From NCBI GenBank assembly GCA_003013855.2, contig ML058477.1, forward strand, positions 4,526,001 to 4,590,000: DNA of 64,000 nt. Direction: 5' to 3'. The translations under genes and the position numbers were made by a program. Positions 34,714 to 46,815 of the stretch are shown piece after piece. Position 1 is the first letter of the stretch; every line of letters begins with the position of its first letter. Origin of the DNA: Liriodendron chinense (taxonomy: Eukaryota; Streptophyta; Magnoliopsida; Magnoliales; Magnoliaceae). Below the pieces are notes generated by a model. The model had not been told where the DNA came from, did no database searches, and saw nothing but the letters and a program-made list of their open reading frames with translations.

Positions 34714-36106
34714 AGGGGGATTCGTTTTTGAGAATTGAGAGGGGATTTTGAGGAGATAGGAGCCACCATTGATGATGATCATTAAGAGCTCTATTCCTAA
34801 CCCAAACAAGTGATCTTCCTTATGATTCATCACAAGTATGGAGCATTCAAAGCTTAAGAAGAAAATCCACTTGTCCCTCTTATGATTTATAGAGATTTGA
34901 TTGATCTTGATAGTCATATTCCTATCCAATACTTTATGATGAGATCTTTGTAGGTGAGACTCTCTAAGCCACCCATTCTCATAAGTTGTAGAGATCTCAA
35001 ACCTACCCTCTTATCACCTTGGGCATATTAAAGGCATCACTTGCAAGGTGGTTGATCAAGTGGAGCTGAGGCATTAGGGATGCAGCGGCAACACGATCGA
35101 GGGAGCAAGGGAAGCTGATTGAAGCACGGGAGAGCGGGGATCAAGCAACCCGAACCGACGCTAAAAAAAGGGCTCATCCGACAAGTAAGGTTGTCATTGT
35201 AGAGAGTCCTTCCACTCAATTTGCTGTGGGAGTTGAGTGTAGAGTTTGTTTGACAAACTCGAACTAGGGTCGTCTGCCGATCCTTGACTTATTAGTTGAG
35301 CCTAAAACTCTAGGGACGTTGGCTGTTCCTTGGCCCGTTTGTCGGCCTAAAGACTAGGAGCTGTTTGGAACTCCTTGGCTCATTGCCGAGCCTAAACAAA
35401 GTCTTCAAGGGGGAGCCTCCAACACGGGAGTGAATGTGCGTAGTTCTTGTGTAGGACTAAACCTTGCATAGGTCGAATAGGTTGGGAGGAACCTGTAAAC
35501 ACCTCGGTTGGGTGGAGCCGATTTAAAACACCTTGGTGGGGAGGAACCAGATTTAAACTCCCTAGTGTATGCCGGTGTGCTCAAAGGGGTTGAGTACTTG
35601 AACCGGGAGTGGAGTAGACAAGTAGTCGAACCACTATACATGCTTGTATTTGTGATTGTATTTGTGCACACTTCTTGTTATGCATTGTGTTTAATTGTTT
35701 AATTATGAATACCTAATTAGAATGTATGGTAGGCACTAGATAGGCACATCTACACATAAGATGTACGTTCACTAGTTGCGTAGACTTGAACTCATTGATC
35801 CATTCTCATAAGTCTACATAGGTTGCATAGATTAGGAGCTTGATTTGTTTAATCAATTGAGTATCTATGCATGCTTAGACTAGGTGGCTTATTGCTTATA
35901 CTCCATGTTAGTCTTGTGATTGGACTCACTTGGGCTTGGAAGCCTAAGTGTTCTTGGTTACTTAGTTAAATTTGTTAAAACTGTTAAGTAGGCGAAAAGA
36001 ATTTCAAAAGGTCCTAATCCCCCCCATAGGACTTAGACATAATACTAGTTGCTCTCATTGCTTCCACACGCACACGCCTAGGTAATCCAAAAGACGTAAT
36101 TTCAAT

Positions 36107-36121
36107 TAGTATCAAAGCGGG
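36107..36121 (+). promoter_or_regulatory. Primer-binding site of E
   Basis: TAGTATCAAAGCGGG, two bases after the LTR, is a tRNA-Met PBS (TGGTATCAGAGC type) with two changes. Confidence 0.75.
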
Positions 36122-36178
36122 TTGCTCTTCAAGGACTTAACCGTCTAAAATAAGATCCTGTACCGGAGCGCTAGCATA

Positions 36179-37193
36179 ATGTCTAACCGAGATGGGAGTA
36201 CCACCAACTGTCCACCATTCTTTGACGGGTCCAACTACACCTATTGGAAGGCTAGAATGAGGATTTTTCTCCAATCCGTGGACCGTCCAGTTTGGCTAAG
36301 CACGCAAAATGGATATACCTTGCCCACCGAGCAAGTGGAGGTTGATGGGAAATACATTGTTATTCCCAAAGATGATGCAAAATGGGATGGCAGAGAGAGA
36401 GCTTATTGTATGACAAATGCCAAAGCTCTCAATGCGATTTACTGTGCGGTTTCCCCGGATGAATTTCAACGCATTCTCACATGCGAAACTGCAAAAGAAG
36501 CGTGGGACATACTTGAGGTAACCCACGACGGAACTAGCACAGTAAGACGCTCGAAGCTTCAGCTCTTAACCACAAAATTTGAAAATATTAAAATGGAAGA
36601 TTTGAGAATTTTATGGAGTTTTATACTAAATTGTCTGATATTTGCAACTCCATGCTTGTCTTGGGTTATCGAGTTACGGAAGGAAGGATTTGTATAAAAA
36701 ACTTAGGTCCCTCTCGGAAAGATTTACCACCAAGGTAATAACCTTAGAGGAGTGTAGCGACATAGATATCATGAAAGTAGAAGAACTCATAGGTTCCTTA
36801 CAAACTCATGAACTACACTTTAATGCCCCCTCTAGAAAGAAAAGCATCACTCTAAAGTCCTCTCACAAATATAAGAAAATTAAGAGTGAGTCGGAGGAAG
36901 ATAGTGATGTTGAGGATAATGAAGAAGAAAAGTTAAACAAAAAATTCAAAAGATTCCTCAAATTTGATAGAGGGAGTAGCCGTGGCAAGAAGGACAAGAT
37001 GGGTGATAAGTATAAAGGGAAATCATCAAATCCCAAATCCGTCCAATGTTACAGTTGTGGTGATCGTAGCCACATTGCCCCGGAATGTCCAAACGGACCT
37101 AAACCAAAAGGGAAAAAGGCAATGGCTGGCACTTGGGATGATACGGAGGAGTTCGTATTCAAATCCAATGACTCCACTAGTGATGGGAGCTAA
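36179..37193 (+). pseudogene. E copia gag, read in three frames
   Basis: Frame one (36,179-36,697) starts MSNRDGSTTNCPPFFDGSN and carries YTYWKARMRIFLQ and the TAKEAWDILEVTHDGT segment of copia UBN2-type Gag. It fails at about 36,605-36,612, where a second frame continues with EFYTKLSDICNSM. A third frame (36,642-37,193) takes over near 36,695 with KKLRSLSERF, then an acidic ESEEDSDVEDNEEE stretch and the zinc knuckle CYSCGDRSHIAPEC (CX2CX4HX4C). Two frameshifts therefore separate an otherwise complete Gag. No pol follows. Confidence 0.85.
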
Positions 37194-38065
37194 ATTGATA
37201 AAAGCCCTCATGACTCTCACCACTACCTCTCTTCCCCCTAATCTAAGAGAGGATCCTGATTGCTATCCCTTCTAAGAGAAGAAGGATTTCCCAACCCCTC
37301 ACCTCATGCTACATTTTATGAGGGTGTTGAGGAAATTAGTTACCCTTAGGTCTTTCAAACTAAGGGTAGCTAGAAAGTGATTCTGTAGGAATATCTGAGG
37401 ATTTCAGCCTTGTTTTTGTGTGTATGGGAAAATCAGAGGATTCAAGCCTCATTAGCCCAAACTTTGGTAGTTTAGCCTTGTTTTTATTTGATATATTTAC
37501 TGCTAGATTATCATCCTGCCTAGATTATCTAATATTGCTGAATTACATGCTTCATTGTATGCTAATCTTTGCTAGTATTGGTCTTGATATACCACTAGGG
37601 GAGGTTGGTTAATTGGGCTATAAGCCCTTGTGCTTTCATTGCAAATGTATATCTTTGACGAATTATGCATGATTAAACTATGCTTAAATAGTTACATTTT
37701 CTTGTTAATCATGTTCCTTAGCATACTCCATGTTTTAAAGTCATGCACCCTATACTCTCCTTGTTAGCATGTGCTTATAGTTATAAATATGACATACTAT
37801 CTTCTCTTACCTTGACCTTAATTGTTGCATCATTAAAAGGGAGAGAATAGTTTGTCAATTGCTGACAAAAAGGTGGAGAAAGATCAAGTCCCACCAAAAC
37901 TAGTTTGCTATGTTTTGTGATGCAGGGATTGACAGGTTATGAGGGAGCACACTGAAGAGGAGCTGCTTAGTTAGTCATGTCAAGAGTCCTGTATTTGTTT
38001 CATATCTATGTAATCTCTTGCACATGTATTTTGTTTTGTTAGGTTAGGTTTTTGTAAGTAATTGA
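37194..38065 (+). other. E internal non-coding remainder
   Basis: About 0.87 kb between gag and the polypurine tract without a recognisable pol fragment. The polypurine tract GACAAAGGGGGAGAT follows at 38,064-38,078. Confidence 0.65.
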
Positions 38066-38078
38066 CAAAGGGGGAGAT

Positions 38079-40038
38079 TGTTAGTGCACTTTTCTGTGGC
38101 ATACTAGTGCACCTTGTTTGTTAATCACTTAGGTCAGTGAGTCTAGTGTCGGTTGAACTTAATGAAGACAAAGACCGAAGACTCAAAGACGGACCAACTA
38201 CATAAAGGATGAAGAAACAGGTAAAAGAGATGCCTTGGTGTGCCTTGCTTGAACCTACCCTAAACCATAACCTCTTAGATGACTTGGACCAACTAGGTAT
38301 ACCCTTAGCCATCATCTTTAGTCTTAGAACTCCATGAATAACATGATAAGCTAAACTAATTTAAGAGGTGGAAGCTGCTCTAAACAAAACAACTCAAACA
38401 ACAGTTTTCGATTGATCTCCGATCAATCGGACATTGGCTCCTTTAGGACTCCGATCCATCGGACAGAAATTCCGATCAATCGAAAATTATTTCAGCAACT
38501 TTGAAAAACCACTGGACATATTTTCGATCAATCAGACAGTCTTCCAATCCGTCGGAAGGGGTCAGTCCGATCAATTGGACCATGTTTTCGATCAATCGGA
38601 ATATCTTCCAAAGAATTCACTTGATAGATTTTCGATCAATTAGACTTGTCTCTGATCAATCAGCCCTTTTTCCGATCAATTGGAGATGCGCGGATCTGGC
38701 TTTTTTTTACTGTTGGAAGAAAATCTATATATAGAGGGGGATTTGTTTTTAAGAATTGAGATGAGATTTTGAGGAGATAGGAGCTACCATTGTTGAAGAT
38801 TATTAAGAGCTCTATTCTTAACCCAAACAAGTGATCTTCCTTGTGATTCATCACAAGTATGGAGCATTCAAAGCTCAAGAAGAAGATGCACTTGTCCTTC
38901 TTTTGATCTCTAGAGATTGGATTGATCTTGATAGTCATATTCCTATCTAATATTCTGTGATGAGATCTTTGTAGGTGGGACTCTCTAGGCAACCCATTCC
39001 CATAAGTTGTAGAGATCTCAAACCTACCCTCTTATCACCTTGGGCATATTAAAGGCATCACTTGTAAGGTGGTTGATCAAGTGGAGCTAAGGCATTGGCG
39101 AAGCAACAGCAACACGATCGAGGGAGCAAGGGAAGCTGATTGAAGCATGGGAGAGCAAAGATCAAGCAACCTGAACCGGCACTAAACAAGGGGCTCATTC
39201 GAAGAGTAAGGTTGTCGTTGTAGAGAGTCCTTCTACTCAATTGGCTGTGAGAGTTGAGTGTAGAGTTTGTTTGACAAACTTGAACTAGGGTCGTTTGCCG
39301 ATCCTTGGCTTATTAGTTGATCCTAAAACTCTAGGGATGTTGGCCGTTCCTTGGCCCGTTTGTCGGCCTAAAGACTAGGAGCTGTTTGGTGCTCCTTGGC
39401 TTGTTGTCGAGCCTAAACAAAGTCTCAAAGGGGGAGCCTCCAACACGGGAGTGAACGTGCGTAGTTCTTATGTAGGACTAAACCTTGCGTAGGTCAAATA
39501 GGTTGGAAGGAACCTGTAACTCCTCGGTTGGGTGGAGCCGATTTAAAACACCTTGGTTGGGAGGAACCATATTTAAACTCCCCAGTGAATGCTGGTGTGC
39601 TCAAAGGGGTTGAGTACTTAAACCAGGAGTGGAGTAGACAAGTAGTCGAACAACTATACATGCTTGTGTTTGTGATTTTATTTGAGCACACTTCTTGTTA
39701 TGCATTGTGTTTAATTGTTTAATTATGAATGCTTAATTAGAATGTATGCTAGGCACTAGATAGGCACATCTACACACATGATGTACGTTCACTAGTTGCG
39801 TAGACTTGAGCTCATTGATCCATTCTCATAAGTCTACATAGGTTGCATAGATTATGAGCTTGATTTGTTTAATCAATTGAGTATCTATGCATGCTTAGAC
39901 TAGGTTGCTTATTGCTTATACTCCATTCTAGTCTTGTAATTGGACCCACTTAGGCTTAAGAAGCCTAAGTGTTCTTGGTTACTTAGTTTAATTTGTTAAA
40001 ACTGTTACGTAGGCGAAATTTTTTTCAAAAGGTCTTAA

Positions 40039-40069
<31 letters not shown>

Positions 40070-40148
40070 ATAGGACTTAGCCATAATACTAGTTGCTCTC
40101 ATTGCTTCAGCACGCACACGCCTAGGTAATCCAAAAGGCGTAATTTCA
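38079..40148 (+). repeat. E 3' LTR (2,070 bp)
   Basis: Partner of 34,056-36,104. A 30-base C run (40,040-40,069) replaces the 7-base run of the 5' LTR. Confidence 0.93.
40040..40069. repeat. C30 homopolymer in the E 3' LTR
   Basis: Seven Cs in the 5' LTR against thirty here. Slippage after insertion or an assembly error are both possible. Confidence 0.9.
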
Positions 40149-40153
40149 TAATA

Positions 40154-40689
40154 GTGCTACTATATGGCATGAAGCAACTAGTAATAAATTTATAATTTGT
40201 AAAATAGAAAGGAGGTATTTGCAATAATCTAAACCAGATGGGAGGTGTTTAAGGGTGCATTTTTTAACACTACTAAAAGCTACTTCTGGTGACTTCTTTT
40301 ACAAAATGTAAGCTATTCAAAATTGTAAAATGACTTTTATTTTGAAAAATAAGTTTCCACCAAACGCACCATAAAATTCTTTTAAAATCAGAGAGGAGGT
40401 GTTTAAAATTATCCCTATTTACAACAATGCTGGGGAGGTTTGGAGATCCTAGCTGTAGATTTAATGGGCCCTGCAATGGATGTAGGATGGCCTAAAACCT
40501 TAAATTAATCAAACACTAAAAAATAGAGGGTCAAGGATGAAACATAAAAATAATTGGTATTAAAAATAGTCGAACAAATCAGCAGTTGGGATTGCAGAAG
40601 TCCTCTTCTGCACCTATTTTACACACTGTGAGAAACATGGTCCAGTGGTGGAATACGAAGTCCTCTGCAACACCTATTTTGTAGCTTAT
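40154..40689. other. Spacer between E and G
   Basis: AT-rich, with no gene seen. It includes a GGGTGCATTTTTTAA and a facing ACCAAACGCACC, which may be part of an old MITE, but I could not define ends. Confidence 0.35.
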
Positions 40690-40979
40690 TGTTGGGGTCC
40701 CAAAAGTCAGGATCTCTAAAACAAGGGTTCTAAGTGTAGAAACCATCACCTGACTGGATTTAGGGCTGGTGCATCAGAAGTCTCAGTAGAAATCACAATA
40801 CACATCGGACTTGACCAAAATGGAAAATTGACCCAGTGGTGGGCTCTGCCATTCATCATGATCAGAACCCTCCAAATTTGGGAGGGTAAGTTCGATCATG
40901 AAAAAATAGAGCCAGTGCATCAGTATCCATCGCGAAGCGGGCCCCACAAACCGTCATTTCTGTAAGATAATCACAAATA

Positions 40980-42110
40980 AGTACGTTGGTGCATTAAGAA
41001 ATGCACCCCAGCGCATCAAGAAATTCAGACAATTTTACAAAGTGAATTTTAGGATGCACTGCCCTCAGTGCATTAAGAAATTCAGCCAGCGCATCATGAA
41101 ATTCAGATAGTTTTACAAAGTGAATTTCAGGATGCACTGACCCTCAGCGCGTCATGAAATTCACCCAGCGCATCAAGAAATTCAGACAGTTTTACAAAGT
41201 GAATTTCAGGACGCACTGACCCCCAGCGCATCAAGAAATTCGTCCAGCGCATCCAAAAATTCAGGAATTTCAGGACGCACTGACCCTCAGCGCGTCCAAT
41301 AAATCAGGCATTTTCAGGAATTTCAGGATGCACTGACAGCCAGTGTGCCCTAAAAATCAGCATTCAAACTAAGGCATTTTAAGACGCGCCGAGTGATTTT
41401 CTCGACGCGCCAACCTATTTTCTCGACGCACTACACGTGGCGGACTCCTATTGGCCGAACTTCGATATTTTTGGGTATTAATACTCCCCTCTTCGGTTCA
41501 TTTGGACGGATCCAAAGAGAGAGAGAGAGCTGCATCCCTTGGGCATTTCGAGAAGCCGCCGGAATCCCTCGCCGGAAACCCATTTTCGATCACCGGAATC
41601 CCCTTCCGATCGACGGAATCCCTCACCGGAAATCCCATCTCCGACCACAGCAGGTCCGGCGATTAAATGACTTCAAATTGCGCAAGTATAGTAGCGCATC
41701 ACAAAAATCAATCATCTTCAAAACAAAGTTATTTTCGGACGCACCGGCCCCAGCGCGTCAGAAAAATACCCTTAGCGGATCAAATAAATCAATATTCCAA
41801 AACTAATCATTTTAAGGACGCACTGGCCCCAGCGCATCAGAAAAATAGCCCATCGCATCAGGAAAAATCAGTCGTTTATAAAATAAGTCATTTTTGGACG
41901 CACTGGCCCCAGCTCATCATAAAAATAGGCCAGCGAATCAGAAAAATACACATCTTAAAACAAGTCATTTTTGGACGCACTAGCCCCAGTGCATCACAAA
42001 AATATCCCCAGCGGATCAGAAAAATTAAACACTTTAACAATCATTTTTGGATGCGCTGGCCCCAGCGCATCAGTAAAACTAGGCCAGCGGATCATAAAAA
42101 TTGACACTCT
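40980..42110 (+). repeat. Arrays of CAGCGCATCA-containing units in the G LTR
   Basis: The first block (about 40,985-41,340) repeats AGCGCATCAAGAAATTCAG with GGATGCACTGACC. The second block (41,690-42,100) has five units of 76-80 bp marked by GGACGCACTGGCCCCAG (landmarks 41,737, 41,816, 41,896, 41,973 and 42,049). Confidence 0.85.
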
Positions 42111-42706
42111 GAATGTCCATTTCAGCACCTTTAAATCTTCATCTTGTGACGTTTTCGGGCCCCGGTTGGGCCTATTTTGGGTATTTCGAGCATTCCGGAC
42201 ACAATGGAGCAATCAAATAATTCATCTGGGTCACCCAATAAGCAGAATGCAAGCCTTCGGAGTCCGATCCAATCCAACGAGATGAACGAAGTAACTTCTT
42301 GAAAAGAGGCCACTAGTGCCCAGAATCATACTGATGTATCATCATTACATGTACTATCATAATGTGACCCAGATTCAGGACCGGACTAAACAAATGAGAC
42401 TATGGTTAACACGATAAACCATATAGAGAGAGTTCTAAACTATTACCCGGAATTTGTTAAAGAATGACACTTCAAGAACAGTCGATGCCCTACCCATCCA
42501 AACGGCATCTGCTAGTTGAGCTGCTCAGGTACATACAACTGCAGATCGGTCTTCCCGCGGTCACCCGTCACAAATGACGGGAGCAGGCCCAGAGTCGCAC
42601 CCCTCGGTTAAAAACCCTGACAGTCTCAGCCCGAATTTTTGGTCAAAACATGGGACATAGACATCTAACTCATACAAAGATGGATCAGTCCATAACAAAA
42701 CACAAC

Positions 42707-42800
42707 AAATACAGGTCTCTTCGACCATACAAATACAGGTCTCCTCGACCATACAAATGCAGGTCTCTACGACCACACAAAAATACAGGTCTCTACTACC
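42707..42800 (+). repeat. Four 24-bp tandem units in the G LTR tail
   Basis: ACAGGTCTC-type units (ACAGGT or GCAGGT) start near 42,711, 42,735, 42,759 and 42,785. The equivalent site in other B LTRs has one unit. Confidence 0.85.
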
Positions 42801-43070
42801 ATGAACTCTGAGACCATAGTCCCCGCTGACTAGTCTTCTATCTTTTAATCAAGGGTCATCGATCATTCGATGTAATTAAGGGCTGGTGCCAGATCACAGC
42901 CTGGAATGTACAAGATCTCTGGATCTCTGAAATAAAATTCGCCTTGCGATATCTCTTCTCTTGTGTACTTTTGTGAATGCTTGTGATTGTCTATGAATGT
43001 TTCTATTATTTAGAACCCTAGAACAAGAAAACACCAGAAAACTACGTTCGAGCATTTTCTAGTTCTAACA

Positions 43071-43095
43071 ACCTTGCGACTCTGCTGGGGATCGA
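43071..43095 (+). promoter_or_regulatory. Primer-binding site region of G
   Basis: Directly after the LTR comes CTTGCGACTCTGCTGGGGA followed by TCGAACCC, which looks complementary to a tRNA acceptor and T arm. I cannot name the tRNA. Confidence 0.6.
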
Positions 43096-43191
43096 ACCCA
43101 GAATCTCTGACTACATCTGAATATAGAAACACTCTAAGATCAATTACTTGTAAACACGAATCTACGCATAGGAAAGCTACCCCGAGGCATA

Positions 43192-45631
43192 ATGTTTCGG
43201 CGCCCCTCGGGCGTCAAACTGGCAACTCTTAACGGGAACGTTCTTCCCTTCATCATTAAGGCAATAGACGGTAAATTAAAAGGTTTTCAAACCCACGAAC
43301 TTCCACAACTACACGTATTTGTCTCCTTCTTGCTTATTTTCGTCAGTTTATGCACCGCGATCGATGGGTTCATTCTCCCGACCGCATTTGTGAACTGTTC
43401 TAATGATTTTTATGACACAGCAGGATTAGCAAGATACTAGGACAGACAGAAGAAATGGCATGCTCAATGAACAGTTTGTGCACCTTCCTTGCCATCGGAG
43501 GCTTTCGCTTCCCCCACTTCATCCCAACCACGACAACTGCCTCCAACTCAGGATGACAGTTGGTCGAAATGCGCCGACAGAAGAAAGAGCAGAAGAAAGC
43601 AGCCATCTTAGCAGCTATAAGAAGGCAAATGTTGTAAGACCTCACCCTGCAATCAGGAAACAATGGCAGCCAAATAGGGGCAGAAGATCCCTATCAGCAG
43701 TCAGGTCGCACCAACCAGGTCCTTAGTGCCTGTGATGATGGTCGAACAGTTTCCACCATTGTCCAGGACCACCCGTGTCACATGTAAGTCGACTGGGACC
43801 ACACTTGTGAAGAGCTCCAAGCCCGTGACAATTCTTGACCCAAGACAGGGGCAGGTTCAAAAGGTACGACCGATGCTAGTCGCAATGGTTCAAGTAGTAG
43901 AGGCAGAAGAGGGACCGTATGAAGTGAAAGAATTGCCTACAGTCCAAGATCAGATCGACAGATTAGTTCAGGCCAATCGTGAGACGAATGAATGAATGAG
44001 GATCATTCAGGAAGCGTTGACCACTTTGATAGCTCAGAACGTTACCAGAAGTCCTGTACTACCTACGCGCCAGTCAGCCGAAGAATCTCAAGGGGCAGCG
44101 GAAGGGCCAGCTGACGCCGAATAGCTTACCCAGGCCAGGAGAGTTCCTACGGACCGAATGCCAGTCCTGACTGCGCAAATGTCGAGAGAGGAACTGTCAC
44201 AAACGATTACAAGCCTCATGCGACAAGAAAAAGAGAAGGAAAGAGGAACCGGGTATAAGTATCAAGTTCCATACCCACTGGAGATAGAAGAAATACCGTT
44301 TCCGATCAACTTCAGATGTCTGTACTTCGAAAAATTTGACGGTAGAGGATCGCTGGAGGAGTATATTACTCACTTCCTCACAGCATTAGGGAATTGGTCG
44401 GCCGTCCCACAGTACTGTATGCGGCTATTTGGGTCGACGCTGACAAGGAAAGCCTTACAATGGTACATGTCTCTACCAGCCGGATCAGTGAGATCGTGGG
44501 AGCAGATGCGAGAAGTTTTATCTCGAAATTCTTCTCTATCGAAAGAGAAACATTAGTAACAGATCTGGCCTTGATCAGACAGAGACAGGGTGAACCCGTG
44601 GAGAGGTTCATGGACCGATGGGGTACGATAGCCGCTCAATGTCAAGAGTTACCCAGTGAGAAAGAACATATAAAGATGTGTATGCGAGCCTTAGACCCAA
44701 TGATATCATACGGGTTATCAGGGAATAGTTTTCACTCTTTTTGAGAACTGGCCACCAAAGCACACCTGGTAGAAGAAGCCGCAGCATGGATGAACTTCAG
44801 GCCCGAAAGGCAAAGAAGAGAAGGAGTAAGGATTGCAGAAACGCACAATATAAACAAAGGCAAAGGTATAATAGATCGGAAACGGCCCGCCGTGGATTCC
44901 AAGACAGACATGAAAGCAACACCTACCCAAGACAGAGGCAAGAGGCCTTACGTTTTTTGAGGAATAATAATAGCTGAGAGAGAAAGAGCCAATCGCCCGT
45001 ACACATTCGACATGGCCGATCTGATCCCCATCATGGAACAACTAGTGGAAGAGAATGTAATCCACTTACCAGAACCAATTCGTCCACACGAAGTTGGGAG
45101 GGTGAATGATCCTCAATATTGTAAATACCATCGATGTCTGAGCCACAAGATAGAAGACTGTTTTAGTCTAAAGGGAAGAATACAAGGGTTGATCAACCAA
45201 GTGGTAATCAGTATGAAGTCACCATAAACAACAAGGAAGGAAACATCTGGGGAAGTTTCAGCCTTCCCCTCAGAAGAAAGCATCCGATTGCACATCCCGT
45301 TCCATGAACTTGAAGAACCCTGGACTTTGGTTAGCAGCAAGAGGAGGCTTGAGAATAGACAAAGACTCCTTAACCGTAAGAAGCAAGGGACGAGAAAGAA
45401 GAGTAGCCAGGAGAAGAGCCGACTTATCGAGGCTCAGGTACATTGCGCAATGGTATCATTCACAGAACAACCATCAGCAGGAGAGACACAGGGGCATGTG
45501 AAGAAGAAGTCAATGCCGTCATCCTCCGATCCGGAAAACAAATGCTGGAATGCGTTCTGCCAGAACCGGTCGACCCAATGCAAGAAGATGAAAACCCAGA
45601 TATACCATCAACAAGACCCCAGGGGTAGAAG
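43192..45631 (+). pseudogene. G gag, fragmented
   Basis: Gag lies in several frames. The capsid-type region is recognisable at 44,158-44,744: YPLEIEEIPFPINFR, FEKFDGRGSLEEYITHF, LTRKALQWYMSLP, then in another frame FISKFFSIERETL and RQRQGEPVERFMDRW. A zinc-knuckle-like YCKYHRCLSHKIEDC is at 45,117-45,161, followed by an ILRSGKQ segment. The part before 44,158 is poorly preserved. At least four frame changes are present. Confidence 0.65.
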
Positions 45632-46815
45632 TTGAAAGAGAAAGTTGTTGAAGCCACGCCCAGTCGGCCGGAGCCAAGGCAAGTGGCATCACCAGTAGCA
45701 TATGATGTCGTGTCACACCTACGAAAGGTCCCGGCTCGCTTGAGCATATATGACGCCTTGTGTCTCTCAAAGGTATATAGGGAGATGTTGATCAATGCGT
45801 TGTTAGACGGTGAAGTCAGCGAAGTGATGATGACAGAGATCGAAACAGAAATGAACGATCCAGACAAGTTTTAAGAAGGAAATGCACCGATTCAGCAAGC
45901 AATGCAGATAGATCACCCCTCTGTAATCACATTCTCTGAAGAAGACCGCATGATTGAAGCGACAGACCACAATCACCCGTTGATGGTTACAGGAATGATT
46001 AGAGACACGAAAATTAAGCGATGCATGCTTGACGATGGATCCGTAGTAAACATCTTGTCATTGAAGACACTACAGAGGTTGGGTTACAGACTGTCAGCCC
46101 TGCATCCAAGCACCATGGTTATTCAAGGGTTTAATCAAGATAGCCAGCGCACTCTGGGGTCGATCACCGTGATGTTACAAATTGAAGAGCTAAAGACGAA
46201 AGTAACGTACCAAGTAATTGACGCAGTAACTACATATAATCTTTTGCTAGGGAGGCCATGGCTCCATTAGAACCGCGTTATTCCCTCGACCTATCATCAG
46301 TGCTTCAAGTACAACAGAGAGGGAGTTCAGTACAGAGTGGCAGCAGACCTAAAGCCGTATACGATTACAGAATCATTCTTGGCCGATGCCCAGTACTATG
46401 ACCTGGTCAACGAAAGAGAGGTCAAGAAGAAGCCCGATGTAACGCAGAAAGGGCAAGGGGCAAAACCTAGAGTCAACAAGTTTGAACAGAGAAGCAAGCC
46501 TTAGTTTATTACTCAGAAAGAAACCGCAAGTCAGTCAGCCGAAGAGCCTCAAGGGAATACTAAGAAATTTTATATAATCTCGAAGCACTTGCGACAACCA
46601 GGGCAATCCGTCCTTAGAGATGATATCGAATAGCACATGAGTGTGCTCAAATCTAGCTTCAACATGCCAGTACCGAAAATAGGAAGAGTTAAACCTTTCC
46701 CAAGAGCTCCTAGCCAGTTTGTGGTACCACCAAGTGCCAATGCGAAGAAAGAAATCAAATTTTAATTAGTACTCAATGAACCTGTGCAGCCCAAGGACGA
46801 GCCGAGAAATCATTC
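45632..46815 (+). pseudogene. G protease and linker
   Basis: One frame runs 45,632-46,815, interrupted by stops at 45,872, 46,268, 46,502, 46,631 and 46,763 but by no indel I can see. The retropepsin domain (45,902-46,270) has the active site LDDGSVVNIL (D44-D45-G46-S47) and ends TYNLLLGRPWLH, the usual close of this domain in Tat/Ogre-type elements. The following linker (STYHQCFKY, PRVNKFEQ) is recognisable. The catalytic core is intact apart from the nonsense codons. Confidence 0.8.

Larger units (their letters stand above)
34056..36104 (+). repeat. E 5' LTR (2,049 bp)
   Basis: Matches 38,079-40,148 with a few per cent difference by eye. It contains the CCGATCAATCGG cluster, TATATATAG at 34,705 and a 7-base C run at 36,019-36,025. 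Confidence 0.93.
34056..40148 (+). mobile_element. Element E: non-autonomous Ty1/copia (SIRE/Maximus-like gag only), TSD TAATA
   Basis: Two LTRs of about 2.05 kb begin TGTTAGTGCAC and end TAATTTCA, with a perfect 5-bp duplication TAATA (34,051-34,055 and 40,149-40,153). The internal region is only 1,974 bp. It holds a tRNA-Met-type PBS, a broken gag and a polypurine tract, and no protease, integrase or RT. This is a large-LTR gag-only derivative that would depend on an autonomous relative. Confidence 0.93.
40690..43070 (+). repeat. G 5' LTR (2,381 bp)
   Basis: TGTTGGGGTCCC to CTAGTTCTAACA. The end is fixed by the PBS and the start by homology to the B start and TG. The middle is occupied by CAGCGCATCA arrays unlike those of other B copies. 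The AATAAAATTCGCC motif at 42,931 is a candidate polyadenylation signal. Confidence 0.8.

Noticed and set aside
35405..35702. Overlapping frames in the E LTR, also at 39,494-39,722
   Set aside because: Present in both LTRs, short, on both strands, no domain; treated as chance.
43071..43095. A possible tRNA gene from the tRNA-like GGGGATCGAACCC
   Set aside because: Only the acceptor/T-arm complement is present, directly after the LTR; it fits a primer-binding site.
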